From positions 1 to 24,171 of the forward strand of contig DAOUSM010000001.1 of NCBI GenBank assembly GCA_030627225.1: DNA of 24,171 nt, read 5' to 3'. Below are positions 6,998 to 14,638 of the stretch, one piece after another. The position numbers and the translations under genes were made by a program. The first letter of the stretch is position 1. Each line of letters starts with the position of its first letter. The DNA is from Candidatus Bathyarchaeota archaeon. GTDB taxonomy: Archaea > Thermoproteota > Bathyarchaeia > Bathyarchaeales > Bathycorpusculaceae. The notes under the pieces were generated by a model. It saw nothing but the letters and a program-made list of their open reading frames with translations, searched no databases and was not told the origin of the DNA.

Positions 6998-8032
6998 CTA
7001 TCCGAACCATTTCTCTAGCGTTGTTCTCCCCTTTAACTTCTCAGCGCCTTTCCGCATCTTTTCTAAAGCTTTTCTGACACGGTCTTCTGAGAAGTCTCTT
7101 TCTCTACAGATAAAGTCTATCACACCTTCCACGTCGGGTTCTCTCCATTCTATTTCGTATCTATCTGTTACCTTTGGATGTAGAAAGATTTCCCTTATTT
7201 TTTGCGGTTCAACTGGGAACTCTGCGTTTTTTATGTGTGGTAAGGCGTTTTCTAGGCTTCCATGCTCTTTTATCAGTTTTAAGGCTGTTTTCGGTCCCAA
7301 GCCTTTTATGCCATTAGGGTTGAAGTCTGTGCCTATGAGTATGCCTATGTCGATTAATTGCTCATAGGTTATTCCGCATTCCTTTAGAACATGTTCTAGC
7401 TCAACTACTTCTGGCACAACTTCAATATAGATATTTTTTCTTGGGAGTTTTCTCCGTCCTGAAATTGTCACGTTTCTCACGAGTCTTGGAGCGCCGAAGA
7501 GGATGCTGTCATAGTCTTGGCTTGCACAGTAATCTGCATCTCCGCGCTTTACCAGATGTGCTGCTTGGGCTTCCCCCTCGCTTGGTGCCTGAACCCATGG
7601 AATCCCCATCAAATCCAAAAGCCGTTTGCTGTCTTCGGCCATGTAGTCCTTTAGGCGGGATGTTGCTTGCGCGTACATGCGGGCTTCTTCTATTTTTCCC
7701 GCCTTCAAGGCTTGCTCATACCTTACTAGGGCTTCCTCTTTGGCTTTCATGCGCCTCTTGATTTCAACTTCTTTTAATGCTGGTGGAACTCCGTCAAAAA
7801 CGTATATTGGCTTTATGCCCATTTCTACAAGGTTGCTTGTTCTGTAAAGGAGTCCGCTTAAATGGCTTGTTATTCTTCCGCTGCTATCTTTTAATGGTGT
7901 GCCGTCTGGCTGACGGATTATGGCTAAGAACTGGTATAGGGCGTTGTAAGCGTCTATAGCAATGGATTTTCCACTTAAATCCTCAAGCCTAACAGTTGTT
8001 TTCGGAACAAGGTCACGCAGGTTTACGCCCAA
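6998..8032 (-). CDS. fen: Flap structure-specific endonuclease FEN-1 (XPG/Rad2 family)
   Basis: Removes 5' flaps during Okazaki-fragment maturation and base-excision repair. The 344 residues match the archaeal family length. The N-terminal XPG domain starts MGVNLRDLVP with metal-binding D27 (IAIDAYNALYQ) and D80 (YVFDG). The internal XPG domain has APSEGEAQAAHL with E152 and E154, and SQDYDSILFG with D173 and D175; D236 follows in IGTDFNPNGIKGLG, which leads the helix-hairpin-helix DNA-binding region (GIKGLGPKTAL, 241-251). The C-terminus TTLEKWFG is a PCNA-interacting peptide with T in place of the usual Q. The ATG at 8032 gives the family's canonical MGV start, whose N-terminus enters the active site after Met removal. 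Nothing looks unusual. Confidence 0.95.
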   Translation of the reverse strand: MGVNLRDLVPKTTVRLEDLSGKSIAIDAYNALYQFLAIIRQPDGTPLKDSSGRITSHLSGLLYRTSNLVEMGIKPIYVFDGVPPALKEVEIKRRMKAKEEALVRYEQALKAGKIEEARMYAQATSRLKDYMAEDSKRLLDLMGIPWVQAPSEGEAQAAHLVKRGDADYCASQDYDSILFGAPRLVRNVTISGRRKLPRKNIYIEVVPEVVELEHVLKECGITYEQLIDIGILIGTDFNPNGIKGLGPKTALKLIKEHGSLENALPHIKNAEFPVEPQKIREIFLHPKVTDRYEIEWREPDVEGVIDFICRERDFSEDRVRKALEKMRKGAEKLKGRTTLEKWFG

Positions 8033-8060
8033 AACAACCCCGTTAATATAACAACAAAAG

Positions 8061-8073
8061 TAAAATAATAAAC
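8061..8073 (-). promoter_or_regulatory. TATA-like box upstream of the FEN-1 gene
   Basis: Read on the minus strand, this is GTTTATTATTTTA, about 30-40 nt before the ATG at 8032. It would give a short leader. Assigned by position and AT-rich consensus only. Confidence 0.35.
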
Positions 8074-8133
8074 TTGCGAAAGTAGAGCTTAGCGTAATTT
8101 CTGTTGAAGATTGCGAAAGCTGTCTTTAAAATG

Positions 8134-8456
8134 CTATATTTCTTTTAGGACTCTGCTGTCTATCCGTTGGAAGTACGTGTTCATTTGAGAAATTAGTTCT
8201 CGCCATTCTGGATTTCGGGCGAACTCCTTGGTTTTCTCTTCATCTTTATCAGTGCTGAATAGTTTGGGTATTCAAACCATGTTTCATACGTTGGTTCACC
8301 TATCAAAGTCACGAAATGCTTCACGGATTTCCACGTTGCACCATGAGATATAAGCCATTCATCAAGTCTTTTCTGCCATTCTAAGACTTTCCTGAAGTTT
8401 TCCTTCCCTTCAGCAGTCAACTTTTCTGTGATTACAAGGTATATCATACTTCTCAT
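8134..8456 (-). pseudogene. Small conserved-looking protein broken by a 1-nt frameshift
   Basis: The first frame, from ATG 8456, reads MRSMIYLVITEKLTAEGK and on to TWFEYPNYSAL, then turns into KMKRKPRSSPE and stops at 8193. One base out, starting at the same place, the neighbouring frame continues DKDEEKTKEFARNPEWREL and ends RIDSRVLKEI with a stop at 8134-8136. Both parts look like protein, and together they would make 107 residues (323 nt present, 324 needed), so one base is missing at about 8248-8256. The alternation of strand, long helix, strand and second helix, with NPEW near the end, resembles small dimeric alpha/beta-barrel proteins (NIPSNAP/EthD-like); that is only a resemblance. No slippery heptamer is present at the site. 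It may be a real decaying gene or a base-calling error. The purine-rich GGATGAG before the ATG supports this start. Confidence 0.6.
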
Positions 8457-8476
8457 CTCATCCTTTTTTGCGGCTT

Positions 8477-8497
8477 TTAAACATATAAAATATAAGG
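8477..8497 (+). promoter_or_regulatory. TATA-box region for the zinc-ribbon/aEF-1beta genes
   Basis: An AT-only stretch TTAAACATATAAAATATAA, 40-55 nt before the ATG at 8536, followed by CGAGGAA near 8524 as a ribosome site. Its position between two divergent genes means it may also serve the minus-strand gene that starts at 8456, only 20 nt away. Confidence 0.5.
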
Positions 8498-8535
8498 GAG
8501 CTTCACAATAACAGAACCATCACCGAGGAATAAAA

Positions 8536-8724
8536 ATGGCTGAAAGGACAGCAACGTTAACTTTGGTTACATGCACAAGCTGTGGTAAACCGATACCGCC
8601 AGGAACAGAGGCTACAAAATTCCTTTGTCCAAACTGCGGAGAAATCCTGATAAGGCGATGTGCAAAGTGCAGAAAGTTTGGACGCCTATATAAGTGTCCG
8701 AAATGCGGTTTTGCTGGACCATAA
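8536..8724 (+). CDS. Small zinc-ribbon protein with four CxxC pairs (DUF1610/HVO_2753-like)
   Basis: Only 62 residues, of which eight are cysteines arranged as four pairs: C13/C16, C31/C34 (CPNCG), C42/C45 (CAKC) and C54/C57 (CPKCG). This fits two treble-clef or ribbon zinc sites. The protein family is small, archaeal and commonly annotated as a zinc-ribbon RNA-binding protein; it is often found directly before aEF-1beta, as here (21 nt apart). A Haloferax homologue is known to affect swarming and biofilm, but the molecular task is unknown. The pairing with a translation factor suggests an RNA or ribosome-linked job; this is inference. Confidence 0.85.
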   Translation: MAERTATLTLVTCTSCGKPIPPGTEATKFLCPNCGEILIRRCAKCRKFGRLYKCPKCGFAGP

Positions 8725-8745
8725 AATGCAAAAGGAGGGTGAAAA

Positions 8746-9021
8746 ATGGGTAGTGTTGTAATTTCCTACAAAATCTTCCCAATAGACATAAAGGTTGACT
8801 TTAATGAATTGAGAAGGAAGATTGAAGATTGCTTACCTGAGTTTGCCTCGATTTACGGTTTTGGAGAAGAACCAATAGCTTATGGCTTAAACGCCTTAAT
8901 TGCCCACATAAAAATTCCAGAGGACAAATCAGGCGTGCTTGATGAGCTTGAGAAGAAATTTGAGGAGATAAGCGAAATAAGCCAAGTTCAACCGGTTATG
9001 GTGCGTAAAACGAGCAGATAG
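8746..9021 (+). CDS. ef1b: Translation elongation factor 1-beta (aEF-1beta)
   Basis: A 91-residue ferredoxin-like protein, the usual length of archaeal aEF-1beta, the nucleotide-exchange factor for EF-1alpha. Family features are the start MGSVVISYKIFPIDIKVDFNEL, shortened here to its key IFPID segment, the central YGFGEEPIAYGLNALIA, and the closing strand ISQVQPVMVRK. GGAGGGTGA lies a few bases before the ATG, an unusually good Shine-Dalgarno. The gene follows the zinc-ribbon gene in one probable operon; a strong new TATA box begins immediately after its stop. Confidence 0.93.
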   Translation: MGSVVISYKIFPIDIKVDFNELRRKIEDCLPEFASIYGFGEEPIAYGLNALIAHIKIPEDKSGVLDELEKKFEEISEISQVQPVMVRKTSR

Positions 9022-9030
9022 CCTTAAACA

Positions 9031-9038
9031 TTTATATA
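9031..9038 (+). promoter_or_regulatory. TATA box of cdc48
   Basis: TTTATATA preceded by an A-rich element (CTTAAACA), about 52-59 nt before the TTG start at 9090. It is the clearest TATA box in the window and would give a leader of about 30 nt containing GAAGGG. Confidence 0.65.
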
Positions 9039-9089
9039 GGAATGAAACTCTGTTTCGGACAGTACAGCATAATTATAGAAGGGTTCTAA

Positions 9090-11261
9090 TTGGTTGAAGT
9101 GCAATTACGTGTCGGTGATGCAAGACAGCGGGATGTTGGAAGGGGCATAGCCCGCATAGACCAGAGAACAATGCGAAAGCTAGGCATATCAGCAGGCGAC
9201 GTAGTAGAAATAGTTGGCAAAAGAACAACATCAGCCATAGCTTGGCCAGCCTACAGTGAAGACCAAAACCGAGAAATAATACGCATAGACGGTTTCACCC
9301 GCAAAAACGCAGGAGTAGCGATAAACGAATATGTTGTTGTAAGACCAGCAAAAGTCAAAAACGCCTTAAACGTCACACTTGCACCAGTGGATATGAGACT
9401 GAATGTTGACGAAGACTTCATGAACTTTGTTAAAAACCGCCTAATGGAGAGAACCTTGATTGAAGGTGACACAACGCTTGTTATGATGCTGGGTCATGCC
9501 ATACCCTTCACCGTGACAAAGACACGGCCACATGGCATAGTGAAAGTTACTCCGGAAACGAGACTGACAATTCTAAATGAGCCAGCACCTGAGGGAAGAG
9601 GACTGCCAAGAACAACATACGAAGACATCGGAGGACTACGTGAGGAAATGCAAAGAGTGAGGGAAATGGTTGAGCTTCCACTAAGGCATCCTGAACTGTT
9701 TCAAAGGCTGGGAATAGACCCGCCTAAAGGGGTGCTGCTTCATGGTTTTCCTGGCTGCGGTAAAACCCTTTTGGCTAGGGCTGTGGCAAACGAGTCGGAA
9801 GCAAACTTCTTCTCAATAAACGGACCAGAAATAATGAGCAAGTTCTACGGAGAATCAGAAGCAAGACTTCGGGAAATTTTCCAGCAAGCTCAGCAGAACT
9901 CCCCAAGCATAATATTCATCGACGAACTAGACGCAATAGCGCCTAAACGTGAAGAAGTCACGGGCGAAGTCGAAAGACGTGTAGTTGCACAGCTCTTGGC
10001 ATTAATGGACGGCTTATCTGGAAGGGGAAACGTTATAGTAATAGGGGCCACAAACAGGCCAGGCGCCCTTGACCCGGCCCTCCGCAGACCGGGCAGATTC
10101 GACAGAGAAATTGAGATAGGCGTTCCAGACAAGCAAGGAAGATACGAAATACTACAAATCCATACTCGCGGAATGCCATTGGCAGAAGATGTTGACCTTA
10201 AAAAGTTGTCTGAAATAACTCATGGGTACACTGGTGCAGACCTTGCCGCCTTATGCAGGGAAACAGCAATGAAAGCCCTACGCAGGTATCTGCCACAAAT
10301 AAACCTGGAAGAGGAACGCATACCACCAAGCGTGCTGGAGAAAATGGAAGTGAAAATGGATGACTTCATCAACGCTTACAAGGAGATAACGCCCACCGCC
10401 ATGCGAGAAGTATACATAGAAGTGCCCACAGTCCACTGGGACGCCATCGGCGGACTGGAAGAAGTTAAACAAGAGCTTAAAGAAGCCGTGGAATGGCCGC
10501 TAAAAAATCCTGAAATCTTTAAGAGGCTTGGGATAAATCCACCTAGAGGAATACTGCTTTATGGCCCTCCTGGATGTGGTAAAACCCTTTTGGCCAGAGC
10601 CGTTGCAACAGAGAGCGAAGCCAACTTCATAACGATTAAAGGTCCAGAAGTCTTCTCAAAATGGGTCGGCGAATCTGAGAAGGCAATAAGAGAGGTCTTC
10701 AGAAAAGCCAGAATGGCAGCTCCAGCAGTAATATTTTTCGATGAAATCGACTCGCTTGCGCCCAGAAGAGGTCTAGGTTTCGCAGACAGCGGAGTAACGG
10801 AACGAGTCATCAGCCAGCTTTTAACAGAGATGGATGGAATCGTAACCTTAGAAGACATAGTTATCATGGCCGCCACAAACAGACCAGATATTGTGGACCC
10901 AGCAGTGCTTCGCCCAGGAAGATTTGACAGGCTGATATATGTGCCTTCACCCGATGAGAAAAGCCGACTTCAAATATTCAAAATATACACTGAAACTATG
11001 CCGTTGGCAAAGGATGTAAACCTAGAACATTTAGCCTCTATAACCCAGAATTACTCCGGCGCAGACATAGAAGCCCTTTGCAGAGAAGCCGCCATGCATG
11101 CTCTGAGAAGAGATGTAAATGCTAAAGAAGTCACGAAGGAGGATTTCCAAGAAGCAATGAAGATGATTGGGCCTTCAGTCACGCCGGACATGGAGAAATG
11201 GTATAAAAGCTTTATCCGGCAAATTAGGCAAGTGCAGAAGCCAGCAACACCAGTTGCTTAG
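9090..11261 (+). CDS. cdc48: CDC48/VCP-like AAA+ ATPase
   Basis: A 723-residue unfoldase that extracts and unfolds proteins, probably feeding the proteasome. It has the double-psi-barrel N-domain (about 1-170), D1 with Walker A GFPGCGKT (219-226) and Walker B IIFIDELDAIAP (D278, E279), and D2 with Walker A GPPGCGKT (492-499) and Walker B VIFFDEIDSLAP (D551, E552). Arginine-finger-type motifs RRPGRFDRE and LRPGRFDRL follow. In D1 the usual GPPGTGKT is changed at two places (P to F, T to C), while D2 carries only the C. The C-terminus ends KPATPVA, without an HbYX proteasome-docking tail. The start is TTG at 9090, chosen because it gives the family's MVEVQLRV and sits after the TATA box. A small winged-helix-like gene follows 11 nt downstream. 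Confidence 0.95.
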   Translation: MVEVQLRVGDARQRDVGRGIARIDQRTMRKLGISAGDVVEIVGKRTTSAIAWPAYSEDQNREIIRIDGFTRKNAGVAINEYVVVRPAKVKNALNVTLAPVDMRLNVDEDFMNFVKNRLMERTLIEGDTTLVMMLGHAIPFTVTKTRPHGIVKVTPETRLTILNEPAPEGRGLPRTTYEDIGGLREEMQRVREMVELPLRHPELFQRLGIDPPKGVLLHGFPGCGKTLLARAVANESEANFFSINGPEIMSKFYGESEARLREIFQQAQQNSPSIIFIDELDAIAPKREEVTGEVERRVVAQLLALMDGLSGRGNVIVIGATNRPGALDPALRRPGRFDREIEIGVPDKQGRYEILQIHTRGMPLAEDVDLKKLSEITHGYTGADLAALCRETAMKALRRYLPQINLEEERIPPSVLEKMEVKMDDFINAYKEITPTAMREVYIEVPTVHWDAIGGLEEVKQELKEAVEWPLKNPEIFKRLGINPPRGILLYGPPGCGKTLLARAVATESEANFITIKGPEVFSKWVGESEKAIREVFRKARMAAPAVIFFDEIDSLAPRRGLGFADSGVTERVISQLLTEMDGIVTLEDIVIMAATNRPDIVDPAVLRPGRFDRLIYVPSPDEKSRLQIFKIYTETMPLAKDVNLEHLASITQNYSGADIEALCREAAMHALRRDVNAKEVTKEDFQEAMKMIGPSVTPDMEKWYKSFIRQIRQVQKPATPVA

Positions 11262-11272
11262 GAGCACCATTT

Positions 11273-11506
11273 ATGACCATTAAAACTTGGAAAACCCATC
11301 CTGTCCACCATGTTATGCTGGAAATCTTAAAAAGAAAAAAAGCCATGACAGACATGGAGCTTTTCGAAGCTTTAACCGAGGAGTTTAAAGACATAGGCTT
11401 TAAAGATTTCAACGAGCTACTAATGCGATTAGAAATCGCAGGGAAAATCCGCACAACCTCCATGGCTCGTGGGAAGAGGCGAGTTGAGCTTATAACCGAA
11501 GAATAG
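11273..11506 (+). CDS. Small winged-helix-like protein of unknown function
   Basis: 77 residues, not recognised by name. The run HHVMLEILKRKKAMTDMEL, helix ELFEALTEEF, helix FNELLMRLEIAGKI and the closing RTTSMARGKRRVELI strand pair fit the helix-turn-helix plus wing of a small winged-helix domain. GGAG lies 8 nt before the ATG and overlaps the cdc48 stop, so it is probably translated from the cdc48 transcript. It is rich in lysine and arginine, which would suit nucleic-acid binding, but it could equally be a protein-interaction domain tied to CDC48. Function unknown. Confidence 0.7.
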   Translation: MTIKTWKTHPVHHVMLEILKRKKAMTDMELFEALTEEFKDIGFKDFNELLMRLEIAGKIRTTSMARGKRRVELITEE

Positions 11507-11545
11507 TCTTTTCATTTAAACGCAAATAGTTTAGCGTGTAAGTGC

Positions 11546-12769
11546 ATGAAATCTTTTTTAGACGTGGTTGTCGTTGGAGGTGGACCATGCGGTTCCTTCG
11601 CAGCCTTGAACCTCGCAAAATTTGGAGTTAACGTAAAAGTTTTTGAGGAGCACGAGGAAATAGGTGTTCCATCCCATTGCGCTGGTCACTTAAACATCAG
11701 TAGTCTAAAACTTTTGGGATTGCATCCTCTGCCTCCCGAAATTGTTGAAAACACTTTTTACGGAGCAATTTTTCACTCTCCAACAGATAAGGAATTTTCC
11801 ATACGCTTTTCTTCACCAGTAACATGCGCTGTCAACCGCGCCCTCTTCGACAAATACATCGCAGAGATGGCAAAAAAAGCTGGAGCGCACTATTCCCTAA
11901 ATTCAATGGTTGAATCTCTAATAATTGAAAACGATTTTGTAAAAGGAGTCGTTGTCAAGCGTGAAAACACCCGAAAAAGTTTTCCAGCTAAAATTGTAGT
12001 GGATGCGGAAGGATTATCTTCAAAAATTTTGAGGCAGGCGGGCTTGCTCGCATTTAATCGTCATATGCTTGTTAATGCTGTGCAGGCTGAGGTTGAAAAT
12101 GTTAAAGACACGGAAACAGGCATGGTTGAAATATTCCTTGGAAAGAATTATGCCCCAGGTTTTTACGCATGGCTAATGCCCAAGCATGATGGAAAAGCAA
12201 AGGTTGGATTGGCCGCAAAAATTGGGAATCCGAAAGAGCTTTTGCAGAAGCTGATGGCTAAACATCCAGCAGCGTCTAAAAAATTGCGCACGGCAAAAAT
12301 CTTGCAGACATCATTTCATCCCATAACGCTTGGAGGACCAATTCCCAAAACATATTCAGACGGATTCCTAGCCGTGGGAGACACAGCCTCGCAGGTGAAG
12401 CCTACAACGGGCGGTGGTGTAATCTTCGGGATAACGTGTGCACGCGTTGCAGCTAAAACTATCCATGAGGCTTTGCATGAAAACGATTTTTCATCAGGAT
12501 TCCTAAGTGCATACCAGAAAAGATGTGATGAGATTTTGGGTTTTGATGCGAAGTTTATGCTTAAGATGAGGAAAATGCTTAATGCAATGTCAGATGACAA
12601 AATCGACAAGGCAATTAACCTTTGCACAAAAATCGGCCTAGACAAACCACTTCAAAACATCAGAGACATAGACTTCCAGGGACGCTCCCTTTTACGCATG
12701 TTATGGAATCCACGAGTACCTGTGGCTCTTCTCTATTTCCTCTTCTCATACTTATCTGCGAATCCTTAA
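11546..12769 (+). CDS. FAD-dependent geranylgeranyl reductase family protein
   Basis: 407 residues. The N-terminal dinucleotide-binding motif is VVVVGGGPCGSFAA (G11, G13, G16), then FEEHEEIGVPSHCAG, where the cysteine-bearing substrate-gate loop of the family lies. The second FAD motif is AVGDTASQVKPTTGGGVIFG. Members of this family saturate the double bonds of archaeal membrane lipids (digeranylgeranylglycerophospholipid reductase) or of other prenyl chains. Several paralogues usually occur in one genome, so the exact substrate is not settled. A TTTAAAC at 11516-11522 may be its own TATA box with a very short leader, although it also follows the previous gene by 39 nt. The fold and cofactor are secure. 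Confidence 0.85.
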   Translation: MKSFLDVVVVGGGPCGSFAALNLAKFGVNVKVFEEHEEIGVPSHCAGHLNISSLKLLGLHPLPPEIVENTFYGAIFHSPTDKEFSIRFSSPVTCAVNRALFDKYIAEMAKKAGAHYSLNSMVESLIIENDFVKGVVVKRENTRKSFPAKIVVDAEGLSSKILRQAGLLAFNRHMLVNAVQAEVENVKDTETGMVEIFLGKNYAPGFYAWLMPKHDGKAKVGLAAKIGNPKELLQKLMAKHPAASKKLRTAKILQTSFHPITLGGPIPKTYSDGFLAVGDTASQVKPTTGGGVIFGITCARVAAKTIHEALHENDFSSGFLSAYQKRCDEILGFDAKFMLKMRKMLNAMSDDKIDKAINLCTKIGLDKPLQNIRDIDFQGRSLLRMLWNPRVPVALLYFLFSYLSANP

Positions 12770-12780
12770 AATCATAAAGA

Positions 12781-13170
12781 ATGAACCTAAAAGCGGTTGA
12801 GAAAGACATGTCTGAATTCCATTACAAACAAGTCATTGTTTTCCGTTCCGACTTGAAAATGAGCAAGGGAAAAATTGCAGCGCAAGCTGGACACGCTGCA
12901 GTTTCAGCAGCGGAAGAAGCACGCAAACATTTCAAAGAATGGTGGAAAGCATGGATGAAAGAGGGGCAATGTAAAATAGCCGTTAAAGTGAAAAGCGAAA
13001 AAGAACTGCTGGAACTGGAAAAACAAGCAAAAGAGTTGGCACTACCCTGTGCCTTAATCATCGACAGAGGCCTCACAGAAGTTCCTCCCGAGACAATAAC
13101 ATGTTTGGGAATAGGCCCAGCACCCACCGAAAAGATAGACAAAATAACCAGCATGCTTCCCCTTCTCTAG
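12781..13170 (+). CDS. pth2: Peptidyl-tRNA hydrolase, Pth2 family
   Basis: Releases tRNA from peptidyl-tRNA that drops off the ribosome. The Pth2 core is present: KQVIVFRSDLKMSKGKIAAQ, AGHAAVSAAEEA, KIAVKVKSEKELLEL, and the end TCLGIGPAPTEKIDKIT. The family usually begins a few residues before KQVIVxR, so the ATG at 12808 (MSEFHYKQV) may be the real start; the ATG at 12781 adds nine residues, MNLKAVEKD. The gene lies 11 nt after the flavoprotein gene and 12 nt before truD, so the three are probably one operon and pth2 and truD share a tRNA theme. Confidence 0.93.
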   Translation: MNLKAVEKDMSEFHYKQVIVFRSDLKMSKGKIAAQAGHAAVSAAEEARKHFKEWWKAWMKEGQCKIAVKVKSEKELLELEKQAKELALPCALIIDRGLTEVPPETITCLGIGPAPTEKIDKITSMLPLL

Positions 13171-13182
13171 AAGGCACAAGCT

Positions 13183-14568
13183 TTGTTTGTTCCTAAATTG
13201 GAGAAGTTCATAGGCATTGAGGTTTATGTTACAAGTCCTCCGGGTATTGGTGGATTTATTCGGCACACTGCCGAAGATTTTGTTGTTGAGGAAGTTTTGG
13301 TTGATGGCTCCAAGGCGGAAGTAAGCCTGTCTGAAAACTATGTTAAGCATGGAGTGTTAGGGTCTTCCATTGCTGGGAATCGCTTTCTGCTGTGCGTTTT
13401 GGTGAAGCGAAACTGGGACATGTTTTTAGCTCTTAGGGCGATTGCTGAACAGTTGGGCATAAGCGTGAAGCGCATTCAAACTGCTGGCATAAAAGATGCG
13501 AAGGCTGTCACCGCCCAACACATCACAATTGAAGGTGTATCAGCCGAAGAAATTCAAAAAGTTCAAGTTAAAGACATAAAAATCCATCCAATAAACTATT
13601 TCCACAGCAAACTTTCATCATACTATCTTTTAGGAAATTGCTTCCATATCACCATCAGAGCCGTAAGCCACTTAAAACCCACAATTAAAGAACGAATAAC
13701 AAAAACTATTAAAGAGCTTAAAGCGATTGGTGGAGTTCCGAATTTTTTTGGTCACCAACGCTTCGGCACGATCCGTCCGATAACACACCTTGTTGGGAAA
13801 GCACTTGTTCAAGGAAATTTTAAGAAAGCTGCAATGATTTTTCTGGCGAAGCCAAGTCCTCATGAGCATCCAGAATCCAGACAAGCACGCCAACAGCTAC
13901 AAGCAACACAAGATTTCAACCAAGCCCTAGAGAACTTCCCAAAACAATTACATTACGAACGCTTAATGCTTAGACACTTAACAAAAAAACCAGATGATTT
14001 CATAGGCGCCTTTAGACGACTGCCAATAAAGCTGAAGGAGCTTTTTCCTCAAGCCTATCAGGCTTACCTTTTCAACAGGTTCCTAAGCAGAAGAATTAAA
14101 GAGGGGCTTTCGCTGAACAGAGCTGAAGTTGGAGACTATGTTGTAAACGTGGAGCGTTCTGGACTGCCAATGATAAGAATGCATAGAATGGCAAGCACAG
14201 AAACAGTTACAGAAATCAATAAGGCAATCCAAACTGGAAAAATGCGGTTGGCAATCCCATTAGTTGGCTTCAAACAGCAACTATCCAGAGGTGTTCAAGG
14301 AGAAATCGAAAAACAAATTCTAGAGGAGGAGGGGATGTCTTTGGAAAAATTCAAAATTGATGCAATGCCAGAAATCAGCGCAAGGGGAGAGCTGCGGACT
14401 ATGATAACCCCACTAAATAATTTCTTGCTAAAAGAAATTTCAAAAGACTTCACCAACCCATCAAGACAGAAAGCAGAAGTAAGCTTCACGTTATATCGCG
14501 GTTCCTACGCAACAATAATCCTGAGAGAACTTATGAAACCACGCAACCCAATAAAAGCAGGATTTTAA
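13183..14568 (+). CDS. truD: tRNA pseudouridine synthase TruD
   Basis: Makes pseudouridine in tRNA (U13 in bacteria). The 461 residues match the archaeal/eukaryotic Pus7-like length, with the extra TRUD insertion. The N-terminal GIGGFIRHTAEDFVVEEV is the family entry motif; the catalytic aspartate is D105 in AGIKDAKAVTAQH; VPNFFGHQRFG (185-195) is the second signature; and the C-terminal core includes LPIKLKELFPQAYQAYLFN and LYRGSYATIILREL. The TTG at 13183, 12 nt after the pth2 stop, is the best start since no ATG precedes the conserved GIxVY segment. No break is seen. Confidence 0.93.
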   Translation: MFVPKLEKFIGIEVYVTSPPGIGGFIRHTAEDFVVEEVLVDGSKAEVSLSENYVKHGVLGSSIAGNRFLLCVLVKRNWDMFLALRAIAEQLGISVKRIQTAGIKDAKAVTAQHITIEGVSAEEIQKVQVKDIKIHPINYFHSKLSSYYLLGNCFHITIRAVSHLKPTIKERITKTIKELKAIGGVPNFFGHQRFGTIRPITHLVGKALVQGNFKKAAMIFLAKPSPHEHPESRQARQQLQATQDFNQALENFPKQLHYERLMLRHLTKKPDDFIGAFRRLPIKLKELFPQAYQAYLFNRFLSRRIKEGLSLNRAEVGDYVVNVERSGLPMIRMHRMASTETVTEINKAIQTGKMRLAIPLVGFKQQLSRGVQGEIEKQILEEEGMSLEKFKIDAMPEISARGELRTMITPLNNFLLKEISKDFTNPSRQKAEVSFTLYRGSYATIILRELMKPRNPIKAGF

Positions 14569-14638
14569 CTATCTTTGTTTGCTGTGAGAGTAAACGTAGA
14601 AAAACCACTTAGAACTAAGTATAAATGGTGGAGATCTG

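Noticed and set aside
8134..8456. BHB intron in the small minus-strand gene
   Set aside because: Removal of any 10-40 nt would delete coding-like sequence, and I found no 4-bp helix with opposing 3-nt bulges around the frame change. A one-base loss is simpler.
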